This document shows, one piece after another, positions 29,401-35,089 of a stretch of DNA of 64,000 nt. Position 1 is the first letter of the stretch. Every line of letters begins with the position of its first letter. The position numbers and the translations under genes are program-made. Below the pieces are notes generated by a model. The model was not told the DNA's origin, did no database searches, and worked only from the letters and a program-made list of their open reading frames with translations. This DNA comes from Paludibacteraceae bacterium (GTDB lineage Bacteria > Bacteroidota > Bacteroidia > Bacteroidales > Paludibacteraceae). Where the stretch lies: NCBI GenBank assembly GCA_017527905.1, contig JAFXPK010000032.1, positions 1 through 64,000 of the forward strand, read 5' to 3'.

Positions 29401-30692
29401 GGTGCGTCTGGCGCACCGATGTAAAGCAACGAGTTCGTGAAGAAGTGGTACTCCGTTGTTGGTGTGATGACGATGTTGAAGCTGCTGTCGCCTTGATTTA
29501 TGTAGGTGTAGTTCCCTGGATCAAGGGTGGTTTTCTGCAAATCGTAGCCTCTGACTTGGCTGATGAACGAGTGTATGTTGCATCCGAGTTTTCCCTCGTA
29601 TTGGTAATTAATCAATCCTCTGAAGTGCGCTTCGTCCTGACTCGCCGCATTTGGATCGGCGCAGTCTTCAATCTTGTAAGGTATTTTCGTTTTGGCGAAA
29701 CCGTAGTAGTTCTTCGTGTCTGAAGAATTGCCATTCAGTTTGCCATCCTTGTTGGATACTATTTTCTCTTGGCTTTGGGTGGACATACCTCCGAAAGCCG
29801 CATATGCGAAGGATATGGTGTCGCTTATTCTGTAGGCATTCGCAGAACCGAAACTGAGGTTCGTGTATATTGGTCTTGGTGTTGTACCTGTCTGTTGGGA
29901 TTCTCCGAATTGGTCACCTTCGTATACCATGATGCTTCGTTTTTGCAACAATGGATGTTCGTAAACCAGGGTGAAGTTCCATCCGCTGAAGAGACCTGCG
30001 TTTTCTCCCGCTTGCGTGTTCGCTAGTTTAGCGTCCACATTGGCGACATAGATGCGGTAATCACCTCCACCGTAAGGGGTAACGTCCGAGACGAGGGCTG
30101 TGATGATATCTTTTATGTCTGCGTGGCACACGTAAAATCCGTCGTTCGCGCCATTTTCGGATGATGTTATGACTTTAGCGGTTGCACTTACTTCGATGAA
30201 ATCTCTGAGGGCGACGTTGTTTGTGGTTAAGGATTGCCCTTGACTATTAGTGATTTTGATGTAAACCTTTGATGGAGTGGCATCTTGAGTGTTGTATCGA
30301 CCACCCCAAGTGAGTCTTGCGCAATCCACATTGAGTTTTCCACATGTGCCAGGCGCTTCGATGCAAAATTCGGCATAGTTGGAATTCTTTATCGTGAACG
30401 AAGCCGATGTCGTCGATGAGACGCTGCTATAGTATTGGGCAGCTCCCCCTGGCGTTTTCAGGATGTATTTGAGGTTCGTTTTTCCTTTTTCGACATCCTC
30501 GTCAATGGTCGCACCTGCCGCCAAATCAATTTGGGTGTTGGTGTTACCCACCATGAAACAGTTTCCGTTGATGGTCCCCGAGTATATAGGGGTAATGCTG
30601 TCGCTGGCTACGCTTTGCGCATAACCATTCCCTATGGACAATATTAGTACCCCTACTATAACTGATAATATTTTTAATCCCTTTGTTTTCAT
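17493..30692 (-). CDS. Giant T9SS-secreted repeat adhesin with type B C-terminal domain (SprB-like)
   Basis: 4,399 residues. Signal peptide at 1-25 (LSVIVGVLILSIGNGYAQ). An N-terminal globular region of about 650 residues ends in a poly-glycine linker near 655-668. About 3,600 residues of beta-sandwich (Ig-like) modules follow, each typically with one FCQ or LCF cysteine and one GC cysteine and many TDTxxY stretches. These are arranged in super-repeats of about 450 residues, two of which are nearly identical (1,356-bp period, about 22015-24727). A PKD-like domain (FTWNFGDGQSW) sits near 4270, followed by a type B gliding-motility-associated sorting domain at about 4325-4399 (VPNTMI, VQIYDRVGTLIYQGSGWDGTYKG). 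Probably a cell-surface filament for adhesion or motility. It is coupled to the PorP/SprF-like gene. Confidence 0.92.
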   Translation of the reverse strand: MKTKGLKILSVIVGVLILSIGNGYAQSVASDSITPIYSGTINGNCFMVGNTNTQIDLAAGATIDEDVEKGKTNLKYILKTPGGAAQYYSSVSSTTSASFTIKNSNYAEFCIEAPGTCGKLNVDCARLTWGGRYNTQDATPSKVYIKITNSQGQSLTTNNVALRDFIEVSATAKVITSSENGANDGFYVCHADIKDIITALVSDVTPYGGGDYRIYVANVDAKLANTQAGENAGLFSGWNFTLVYEHPLLQKRSIMVYEGDQFGESQQTGTTPRPIYTNLSFGSANAYRISDTISFAYAAFGGMSTQSQEKIVSNKDGKLNGNSSDTKNYYGFAKTKIPYKIEDCADPNAASQDEAHFRGLINYQYEGKLGCNIHSFISQVRGYDLQKTTLDPGNYTYINQGDSSFNIVITPTTEYHFFTNSLLYIGAPDAPEVALPIEVDKTDIEPDSTFTCRLYVKTGNNKNGLTNIEVRVPISEYVDSITSFDISFHSTLTDVTNNGTNNNGAYTKPTITTVNGTDKTEYTADDKVYGWNETKSGNFRKKYLTSLNAYLESIDKENDNYATNKPTLVKTRELIFSFPTLIIPNAIQDTDAITISLTLRTKKDDDPVYNKTLYVGESPRVVPQAEMNVSDPASKDTSVIESSYEHDIDWDKLKCEGNGGSGSGGGGGGGGCKGLNGYSKTQNGVFQKNRTKQVEINVDATGSCTEMPDSIIIHFCDPIKLTPAMIRKQLAKMDFEIDSIRKNDSCIWEQSKRNKLIDFAAKNGVNKSRLEQLLSTLDGGLPSISSTGAMNQDFQAFLDCEAELQADSIDSIINMKREFSDVLVLFKDKDTSPANYYEKSQYISLLDETLESEEYTIDQSMILQIYYKSPWEINKKTCSDFIPIKFVKHDLEDPIIVYNGDTIQQKDTIYLCLGNEPDNLEIHKSFRDYNVYAEVNDTAEAQNITFNGLVDQTFNEVAIWNIHKAGFLDTDKPGLREVSLWQKDLAQSCNGTPFEFFIKVLDLKIDQLPDLTKNPENTFCQSLNPEDSIKLFVTKTPQQIDYDVYWYNVTKDAADNLTRTKIGVGDTIYVPKDSVENKQTTSFRYDVTFYKDHCESNPSTIEITVNPAADTLKTDTIVICQYYRPTTDDVIDALQALNSTGYDISNLLFYSYDETFPSDADGKIRHAIEKDSISLDRLLDMLDTDSPCGTDGYRLLNFVVQGKTAKGCLGAGSIMTIKVNCYDKTKPQFAGGVDSVRYCTGDTPLNDFNAYLDEQGAFGPNGYKWVWSHIDYATSNLPINKYKSTAYDIVTDGGDPMTNTSAANDNMFVVVRIDSNSCVSEPDTFKIVVADAITSYAMIGDTTTSINLSETQIALNYCVGGNPYSSKRLPTVGYPSRDYIMEWYRKDNLQDDCDTTEKYFANRKEKYIDIDFDQPDTLFYCMRQATTMGCKGPWLTVSVYIHDNVKDKPEIDTIVMCEGDMAQKFNISIDPKYTLYTYKADTTEVATTDMIVDTTAGRYLQTMNNSLYFAQYKDKTTGCYGELVGANAIVNPKPHTPLFSKDTIYLCAIGDTVSLAEKIDSKINNLDQNTTVVWEPEESIITSQNRSAKYAIYQKDTVTACVSDKVEINIRVENTIKYNGFGTKEFCFGEEISLRDTVQRLLSSVNDIILEKALGFKVFLLNNNSRGIEITSEVRSSKTRTEDDTTRYLIDILDTISGCSRIDTATVIFHGLPNAYVDNDLYACQNVEAELPTPTDPTYIYQWLRSDGTAITGNPTRLSLSTDETIRLAEKDKLYGCADTFDVDVTVYPTPDNALVNDTSFCQNNPDKKINVAVQPSNDAYNTATNLKLQWFSPEGDSINNPIVTDAIVMNDLTKRLKYTVRQTNTSTSCFKDTSIYVTLKQTPVLNMPDLSAVCEPETISLSQAVKDYISNNIGSTHFTNTAGLQYQYSRVLNGSATLLSEAEANQLAYINDKDSVLYAYTVTDADNVCSASDSVFVTINKKPLKPIIEGGKDTIYFCQDDAPIILHAENKNESKYQTQIYWGEYTSTVTGNELEISANYGNYMAFTKNEKTGCVSDVDTIHAVISVPIEFSAIGTQDLCFRDSIDLIQMVQEQVDKNTKNSVRDIRFNIFRLNGVTPSSQAISEKIASTKAKNETDTTRYLIQIKDYVSGCEFQDTATIVFHGLPVIDPIDPITVCQFQDTALPTPNRGYQYEWFRETDGRIINDPTRFNSEQSESIYLKATETFPAVGLACYDSLMVSMDVREIPVAATVLSDTFCQFSGTHLIPVTRNETAANPMADLSIQWFDEKGDSIANPINTDTMIVNAKSRTIKYTIRQYNKVTGCYKDTTVPFVVNKALRLEMEDLAAVCQPEVIDFKSKVMDYLTASTTTNLSNIGNCDITYGKIINGAQTVISDAEASQIEYTNDKDSVLYTYTVVDGVCSASDSVFVTINKKPLKPIIEGGKDTIYFCQDDAPIILHAENKNESKYPTQVYWGEYTSTVTGDELEISANYGNYMAFTKNEKTGCVSDVDTIHAVISFPIEYTAVGTQDLCFRDSIDLIQMVQEQVDKNTKNSVRDIRFSIFRLNGVTPSSQAVSEKIASTKAKNETDTTRYLIQIKDYVSGCGLTDTATIVFHGLPVIDPIDPITVCQFQDTALPTPNRGYQYEWFRETDGRLINDPTRFNSEQSESIYLKATEAFPAVGLTCYDSLMVSMDVREIPVAATVLSDTFCQLSGTHLIPVTRNETATNPLAELAIQWFDEKGDSIANPINTDTTSVAGKSRTIKYTIRQYNKITGCYKDTVVPFVVNKAIKLDMEDLPAVCQPEVIDFKSKVTDYLTASTTTNITNIGSCDITYGKVINGTSSAITDAEASQIEYTENIDSMLYTYTVVDGVCSASDSVYVTINQKPSTPIIENGLDTIYFCQSNGQLHLTAAHSNDKRTTSIFWGDHKSTLYGDTIEIPSTPPTSQYTAFSKNVLTGCVSEDDTIIVIVKEAIKVTPLGNDGTMELCAGEEINLYEQAMASFAINQTPHTTLIFNATENGYVVGENELSKVTKSRQDTSLYQFTIEDDQSKCTAENSLKLIFHQLPTFTIEGADVLCEGNDVKLEAVGDERPVSYAWKIEGDEKTLNTTASFTYKEIMQDTTFILIEKLNGTTCADTVSKKITVNVNPARLEDTVISICQDTSATSTEEINLGRSSSDISSYSIQWYQNDTTLFSNDETIQVEKTKSTAFKFEVETTNRNTGCVSPRSNVTVHVNPQITIGLDNPDTICQPFTYDLITNLAKSISGGTQPTYVRTELNGTVISNETAISESGLYEVYYTDDKHCDASKTISIQFHKQPGVPQLIGDTILCQGIGDVKLTAKKTGVNSVNQSFVWKNANGETTSDTLTLSTTQYGKTRYNLFAIDLKTRCLSEPDTFDFDVRESIGFQPIGLMEACYATTVDLKEKAEAAYFGSPEEKNITYYKVNESGNLSSIADPTIIGASGKYVTKATEAISRCERMDTTEVIVYDSLAIATEGNTIICEGDEVTDLIATRADTYTWFRENGDNATGAAFPYSKNVDKTETFRLIGEKKIGSLFCQDSIDVTITVNENPITLADTIFRFCQDTAGADQPLVINTVARNTETLGLVWTNEQGDTLFNTNETAVSPIVEEGDTHYLVSQMNLQTQCHSGQTRVDVSVLPQIRIQLKDTTTCEPNSVDLTLFSKNTAKAGKYTPNIEVTTYEIIQNGSATDVTAQADAITQGGQYRITYQYEDAGLVCQSTDVTTLKFNKQPIRPSIANQNFCQNTGEHQLLGSTNSNNVRLLWEDLSSYPSRQDTNVTTITTDIATQKLFLIRQVQDESGCVSEADSAMITIYPAIEAIDKDTAICYGESVDLGRFAQSSYRGGTAKYSVSFQNIDGQSFIAESVTKSNTYFAYFIDSMNVCRDTASLVIDVNQPIVINITGGGDACTDQTVTLTADGAEQYEWSNGEKTPSITLTSNGAETRTLQVEGRSTFHDIYCYADTSVDVIFHNAVKPRELTFDTCARNRVTIDDIVRKNNVTEAIDTIWNLTDNIRYSNINQDLGKSGQYEIAVHNEEGCAAHHTLTINMHQVDNLKVEKQESTYCYGSLANFTAQGDNAREYEWTNLTEGIVKTGSTYNEPITARNDFMLIATEKELGCKDTIEFTVDAYPYKELTITGNKTSCRDSLVILSVEDALTDIRWTLDDTTMTEKNIHFIADKNRQINVSGIDENGCLATESFILEVAYLEDPIIAYSTIDDTEYALSDDVKEVEFKETTTPSGSELYTFTWNFGDGQSWIDSTSNEVSHLYNDTLIHSRRDIPVELIVEHKYGCRKSTSTILKIDPFLFVPNTMIADGSYIFMENYDVQIYDRVGTLIYQGSGWDGTYKGEPASEDTYFYSLTYFEKGEKKIRTGYITVVR
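22015..24727 (-). repeat. Tandem 1,356-bp in-frame duplication inside the giant adhesin gene
   Basis: Identical anchors recur at exactly 1,356-bp spacing: 22381 and 23737; 23371 and 24727; and, less perfectly, 22015 and 23371. The period is 452 codons, so the frame is kept. Long stretches, for example about 22500-22900 against 23860-24260, differ at only a few bases, so the copy is recent or kept alike by gene conversion. More divergent copies flank both sides. Confidence 0.88.
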
Positions 30693-31031
30693 CCGTCTAA
30701 TATTTGTTGCTTTAAAATTGTGCTAAGTTACTCATTATTTTTCATAGAGTTATGTTCTTTCCTCCTGAAATTTCAGAGTTGGGCATATTCTCTCTTTCTC
30801 GCATTTATTTTTTGGAATAATGTTAGAATTATTGATTATTTATATTGTTGATTTTTAGTATGAATTTAATGGTAAATTGACGTCGTTTTCGGACGAGCGG
30901 ATGATGCTATTTTACACAAGAAATGGACGTTGGACGAACTGTGGAATCGTTCGTTTCTCTTTTTTGCCTTTTGTCTATGGATTGATGCGAAAATAAATGG
31001 CGAAAGTGTGGTCTGTCTTGAAAAATATGCA
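30693..31031. other. Divergent promoter interval between the giant adhesin gene and rplU
   Basis: About 340 bp of AT-rich sequence with no convincing ORF. On the minus strand TAACTTAG at 30723-30730 is a 7-of-8 match to the -7 element and could start adhesin transcription near 30717. On the plus strand the rplU promoter follows. Nothing else is recognisable. Confidence 0.5.
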
Positions 31032-31039
31032 TATCTTTG
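31032..31039 (+). promoter_or_regulatory. rplU-rpmA promoter, -7 element TATCTTTG
   Basis: TATCTTTG matches TAnnTTTG exactly. Predicted start about 31045, with a leader of about 70 nt. That leader carries a hairpin at 31067-31083 (GTGGTC, loop GAAG, GACCCAC with one bulged C), a possible autoregulatory site for L21. Confidence 0.6.
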
Positions 31040-31114
31040 CAACGTTTTTCCTACGTGGTACAATAAGTGGTCGAAGGACCCACCACCGGATGTAATTTAA
31101 AAGTTTTTATTACA

Positions 31115-31432
31115 ATGTACGCAATTGTAGAAATTCAAGGACAACAGTTCAAGGTTGAAAAGGACATGAAGTTGTTCGTCCACCACATCGCAGAATCACA
31201 GAGCGGTGCTGAAGTGGAGTTCGAGAAAGTGTTGTTGATCGACAATGATGGTAACATCACCATCGGCGCTCCAGTTATCTCTGGCGCTAAGGTTGTCGCT
31301 GAGGTTGTTTCTCCTCTCGTTAAGGGTGACAAGGTTTTGGTCTTCCACAAGAAGAGAAGAAAAGGTTACCGTAAGTTGAACGGTCACCGTCAACAATTCA
31401 CTGAGTTGAAAATTAAAAACGTAGTCGCTTAA
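31115..31432 (+). CDS. rplU: 50S ribosomal protein bL21
   Basis: 105 residues starting [17 protein letters not shown], the canonical bL21 N-terminus, and ending with [17 protein letters not shown]. It binds 23S rRNA in the large subunit. An in-frame GTG at 31067 would add 16 residues that bL21 does not have, and lies inside the leader hairpin, so the ATG at 31115 is chosen. rpmA follows 17 nt downstream in the conserved rplU-rpmA operon. Confidence 0.97.
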   Translation: MYAIVEIQGQQFKVEKDMKLFVHHIAESQSGAEVEFEKVLLIDNDGNITIGAPVISGAKVVAEVVSPLVKGDKVLVFHKKRRKGYRKLNGHRQQFTELKIKNVVA

Positions 31433-31449
31433 CTTTAAAGATTAGGAAA

Positions 31450-31728
31450 ATGGCACACAAAAAAGGAGTTGGTAGTTCCAAGAACGGTCGTGAGTCAGCA
31501 AGTAAGCGACTCGGTGTTAAGATTTTCGGTGGTCAGTTTGCTAAGGCTGGTAACATCTTGATTCGTCAACGTGGTACCGTGCACCACCCAGGTGAGAATG
31601 TAGGTATGGGTAAGGATCACACGCTGTTCGCTTTGGTGGACGGTATCGTGGTTTTCAGAAAGAAGAAGGACAATCGTTCTTATGTTTCTGTAGATCCTGT
31701 TAATTGCCCAGTTGAGACGAAAGAGTAA
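31450..31728 (+). CDS. rpmA: 50S ribosomal protein bL27
   Basis: 92 residues. It has the bL27 N-terminus [22 protein letters not shown], whose tail reaches the peptidyl-transferase centre, and the core [23 protein letters not shown]. There is no cleavable N-terminal extension of the Firmicutes type. It is second in the rplU operon, with an intrinsic terminator 29 nt after the stop. Confidence 0.98.
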   Translation: MAHKKGVGSSKNGRESASKRLGVKIFGGQFAKAGNILIRQRGTVHHPGENVGMGKDHTLFALVDGIVVFRKKKDNRSYVSVDPVNCPVETKE

Positions 31729-31756
31729 ATTTGTTTCATATTTGTTGTTTTTTTTT

Positions 31757-31794
31757 CGGGGATTCGATTTGATATCGCGTCCCCGTTTTGTTTT
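31757..31794 (+). terminator. Intrinsic terminator after rpmA
   Basis: Stem CGGGGA (31757-31762) with TCCCCG (31780-31785), followed by TTTTGTTTT. A T9 run also precedes the stem, so as an A-run on the other strand it may work less well for the convergent gene. Confidence 0.8.
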
Positions 31795-31816
31795 CCTCCC
31801 CTTGGCTCTCCTATCT

Positions 31817-32815
31817 CTATTTTGACAGAGCGTTGTAGGCTAGATTGATTTCCTTGAACTTCTCGGTTAATACCTGTTTCATCTCCTCGTCTTGTACGGT
31901 GTCGGGGTGGTACTTCTTCGCCAATTTGTAGTATGCTGATTGTATCTCGTCTGGTGTGGCTTCCCCCTCCAGACCTAAAATGCGAAGGTATGGATCGGAG
32001 GTTGACTCGGATTGGACTTCTGTGGATAATTCGTTGGTGTTGCTCTCTTCCTTGGCATCCTTGGCTTCTTTGTTTTCTTTTTTATTGTAATTTCTTGAAT
32101 ATTTGCGTGATAGGTATTCGATGTCCTCGTCTTCCAGACCGATGCGTTTCATGATGTCATTCAATAGTCTCCATTCCCCTACGTCAATGCCTTTGCTTAG
32201 GCGGGCGATGTCGAAGAGGAACTCGGTGAATCCTAATCGCTCGGCGTAACTCATGTTGGCGGTTAACCAAGTGCAGGCCTGCTTCACGAATTTCGGATTG
32301 TTGATTCTCATGTTTGTCTCTAACGCCTCTCGGATCTCTTTGTAGTCGGAGGAACTGTAATGACTCCTCAGGTAATTTTTGGCAGCTTTCATCTCTCCCC
32401 TCGATGTGATTCCGTCGGCTTTCATGATCAATGATACTATGCCCGCAATCCCACTGTTTCGACGCTTGCGCTGCGTCTCTTGGGATTGTCTTGGCCCAGC
32501 ATCCTTCTCTTTCTTCTCTTCCTCTTCCCTCGGACAGAGACTCCAACGCCATGTCTCGATTTTTTCTGATAAAAAGGCAATGAGTTGTATAAGTAAATAG
32601 ACTGCAACACAGTCAACCGCCATGAATAATGGTAAAAAAAACATTGTCCAACTTTTATCGCTGCCGAAGATTGTGCCTACTATTCCTATCAAAGTGCAGA
32701 TTATCACAATCTTGGCATAAATATTATTGGTTATTTTCTTCACCCAGGTTCCGAAACTTTTCCCATAGCCTGGCGCATCCGCTGACCTTCTTATTTTGTG
32801 ATTCCTGCGAGACAT
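31817..32815 (-). CDS. Membrane-anchored DnaJ-domain protein with TerB-like region (DjlA-like)
   Basis: 332 residues. Two membrane segments lie at about 33-52 and 59-84. A charged linker (REEEEKKEKDAG) follows. About 120-235 is an all-helical TerB-like region (SLIMKADGITSRGEMKAAKNYL), then a lysine/glutamate-rich linker. A C-terminal J domain lies at about 270-332 with an intact HPD (KKYHPDTVQ). This is the general layout of DjlA: a membrane co-chaperone that stimulates DnaK ATPase at the membrane face. It is last in the likely pepD-pspC-uvrB operon, 40 nt after uvrB. Confidence 0.85.
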   Translation of the reverse strand: MSRRNHKIRRSADAPGYGKSFGTWVKKITNNIYAKIVIICTLIGIVGTIFGSDKSWTMFFLPLFMAVDCVAVYLLIQLIAFLSEKIETWRWSLCPREEEEKKEKDAGPRQSQETQRKRRNSGIAGIVSLIMKADGITSRGEMKAAKNYLRSHYSSSDYKEIREALETNMRINNPKFVKQACTWLTANMSYAERLGFTEFLFDIARLSKGIDVGEWRLLNDIMKRIGLEDEDIEYLSRKYSRNYNKKENKEAKDAKEESNTNELSTEVQSESTSDPYLRILGLEGEATPDEIQSAYYKLAKKYHPDTVQDEEMKQVLTEKFKEINLAYNALSK

Positions 32816-32855
32816 GATTGCTTCCCTAATGTTAATGAGGGGTGGAGGATGCTGT

Positions 32856-34868
32856 TCATCCTTTTTTCTTGGCTAATGCCGCCTCCAGTTTCACAATCTC
32901 GTCCCTGTATTGCGCTGCCTCCAGGAACTCCAGCCTCTTGGCGCATTCCTTCATCATCTTCTTCGCCTGCTCCAATGCTCTTTCCAGGTCTGCGGTGGAT
33001 TGGTATTCGGCACGTTCTTCCGCCGCATATCGGGCGGTACTGCTTGCCTTGTATTCTTTGCGCTCGGTAGGCTCTTCCTTTGTCAGGATGGCTTTGCTGT
33101 TCTTGCCGACGGCCTTAGGCGTTATGTTATGCTCTATGTTGTATTGCATCTGCTTCTCCCGTCTGCGGTTGGTCTCGTCGATGGTCAGCTGCATGCTTCG
33201 CGTGATTTTGTCGGCGTACATGATGACGAGTCCGTTGAGGTTTCTTGCGGCTCTTCCTGCGGTTTGGGTGAGTGCCCTGTGCGAGCGTAGCATACCCTCC
33301 TTGTCGGCATCCAGGATGGCTACCAACGACACTTGCGGCAGGTCGAGTCCCTCCCTGAGCAGGTTCACGCCCACGAGCACGTCGAAGAGCCCGTTGCGTA
33401 GGTCCTCCATGATCTTCACGCGTTCGAGCGTCTCCACGTCGGAGTGGATGTAGTTGCTTCGTATGCCCATCTTGCAGAGGTATGCCTGTAGTTCTTCCGC
33501 CATGCGCTTCGTAAGGGTGGTGACGAGCACCCGTTCGTCCTTTTCCGTGCGGGTGTGGATCTCCTCGATGAGGTCGTCTATCTGGTTGAGCGTCGGGCGG
33601 ACCTCGATGACAGGGTCTAGCAGGCCTGTCGGGCGGATGATTTGCTCCACGAATATCCCCTCCGATTTCTCCAACTCATAGTCAGCAGGCGTGGCGCTGA
33701 CGTATATCGCTTGTCCCACCATGCTCTCGAATTCCTCGAATTTGAGCGGACGGTTGTCCAATGCGGAGGGTAACCTGAACCCGAAGTCCACGAGCGTGCG
33801 CTTCCTGGAGTAGTCTCCTCCGTACATGGCGTGTATCTGCGGTATCGTCACGTGGCTCTCGTCGACGACGAGCAGGAAGTCTTTCGGGAAGTAGTCCAAC
33901 AGGCAGAATGGGCGTGTGCCTGGCGCTCGTCCGTCGAAGTAGCGTGAGTAGTTCTCTATGCCTGAGCAGTGTCCCAACTCGCGGATCATCTCCATGTCGT
34001 AGTTCACCCTCTCGTAGAGACGTTTCGCTTCGAAGACCTTGCCGATGCTCTGGAAATACTCCACCTGCGTGGTGAGGTCGTCCCCGATCTCTATGAGCGC
34101 CTTGTTGATCCTTTCTGGCGTGGTCACGAAGAGGTTGGCGGCATAGATGTTGATCTCCTCGAACGATTCGATGTGCATGCCGTTGACCGGGTCTATGGAT
34201 TCTATCTCTTCCACCTCGTCGCCCCAGAAATGGATGCGTATGATGTAGTCCGCATAGGCTAGGAAGATGTCTATCGTGTCTCCCTTCACCCTGAATCGTC
34301 CGTGGTCGAGCTCTATTTCGTTTCGTACATATAGGCTCTCCACCAGTTTGCGCATGAGCACGGTCATGCTGATGAGCTGGCCTTGCTTCACGTTGATCAT
34401 GGTGTCGTGGAAGTCGTCGGGGTTGCCTATGCCGTAGAGGCAGGAGACGGACGATACGATGATGACGTCTCTTCGTCCGGACAGCAATGCCGAGGTGGCG
34501 GCGAGACGGAGCTTCTCCAGTTCGTCGTTGATGGAGAGGTCCTTCTCGATGTAAGTGTCGGTGTTGGGCAAGTAGGCTTCCGGCTGGAAGTAGTCGTAGT
34601 AGGAGACGAAGTACTCCACGGCGTTCTCCGGGAAGAATGCCTTGAACTCACCGTAGAGTTGCGCCGCCAAGGTCTTGTTGTGGCTGAGGACCAGCGTAGG
34701 CCGTTTCAGTTCCTTGATGACGTTGGCGATGGTGAACGTCTTGCCCGAACCGGTGACTCCAAGCAGTGTTTGATGCTTCGTGCCGGCGGCCGCCTCCTTC
34801 ACCAGTTCGTTGATGGCTTGGGGCTGGTCTCCTGTCGGTGCGAATTCTGATACTAGCTTGAAGTCCAT
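32856..34868 (-). CDS. uvrB: Excinuclease ABC subunit B
   Basis: 670 residues, full length. UvrB is the DNA-damage verifying helicase-like subunit of nucleotide excision repair. Walker A is GVTGSGKT at 37-44. The beta-hairpin that probes the lesion lies near 90-115 (YFVSYYDYFQPEAYLP). Walker B is LLVVDESHV. Helicase motifs V and VI are near 500-545 (VGVNLLREGLD, QTAGRAARN). The C-terminal UVR domain that binds UvrC or UvrA is at about 630-665. It starts 4 nt after the pspC-like gene. Confidence 0.98.
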   Translation of the reverse strand: MDFKLVSEFAPTGDQPQAINELVKEAAAGTKHQTLLGVTGSGKTFTIANVIKELKRPTLVLSHNKTLAAQLYGEFKAFFPENAVEYFVSYYDYFQPEAYLPNTDTYIEKDLSINDELEKLRLAATSALLSGRRDVIIVSSVSCLYGIGNPDDFHDTMINVKQGQLISMTVLMRKLVESLYVRNEIELDHGRFRVKGDTIDIFLAYADYIIRIHFWGDEVEEIESIDPVNGMHIESFEEINIYAANLFVTTPERINKALIEIGDDLTTQVEYFQSIGKVFEAKRLYERVNYDMEMIRELGHCSGIENYSRYFDGRAPGTRPFCLLDYFPKDFLLVVDESHVTIPQIHAMYGGDYSRKRTLVDFGFRLPSALDNRPLKFEEFESMVGQAIYVSATPADYELEKSEGIFVEQIIRPTGLLDPVIEVRPTLNQIDDLIEEIHTRTEKDERVLVTTLTKRMAEELQAYLCKMGIRSNYIHSDVETLERVKIMEDLRNGLFDVLVGVNLLREGLDLPQVSLVAILDADKEGMLRSHRALTQTAGRAARNLNGLVIMYADKITRSMQLTIDETNRRREKQMQYNIEHNITPKAVGKNSKAILTKEEPTERKEYKASSTARYAAEERAEYQSTADLERALEQAKKMMKECAKRLEFLEAAQYRDEIVKLEAALAKKKG

Positions 34869-34872
34869 ACGA

Positions 34873-35055
34873 TTAGTTATTTTTCATGATGGCATAGCAG
34901 ATCAGGTAAGCGACGATTCCGCCTACGACTGCGCTCAAGATGATGATGATGGTCCAGATGATTCTGGTGAGTGTCACATCCACGTCAAAGTATTTGGCGA
35001 ATCCGCCAGCAACACCTAGAAACACTTTGTCGTTTGATAATTCAAACTTCTTCAT
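34873..35055 (-). CDS. PspC-domain membrane protein
   Basis: 60 residues from the ATG at 35055 (MKKFELSNDKVFLGVAGGFA). An upstream in-frame start at 35112 would overlap the end of pepD and add a basic stretch not seen in the family. PspC domains carry a short amphipathic region followed by one or two membrane spans (here TRIIWTIIIILSAVVGGIVAYLI, split). In other bacteria they belong to envelope-stress responses. No pspA or pspF gene is nearby. It is probably co-transcribed with pepD (34 nt upstream) and uvrB (4 nt downstream). Confidence 0.88.
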   Translation of the reverse strand: MKKFELSNDKVFLGVAGGFAKYFDVDVTLTRIIWTIIIILSAVVGGIVAYLICYAIMKNN

Positions 35056-35089
35056 TCCTTTTCGTTTATCGTTTATGTAATAGTTCCTG

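Noticed and set aside
31067-31114. Upstream GTG start for rplU
   Set aside because: It would add 16 residues absent from bL21 and lies inside a leader hairpin; the ATG at 31115 gives the canonical N-terminus.
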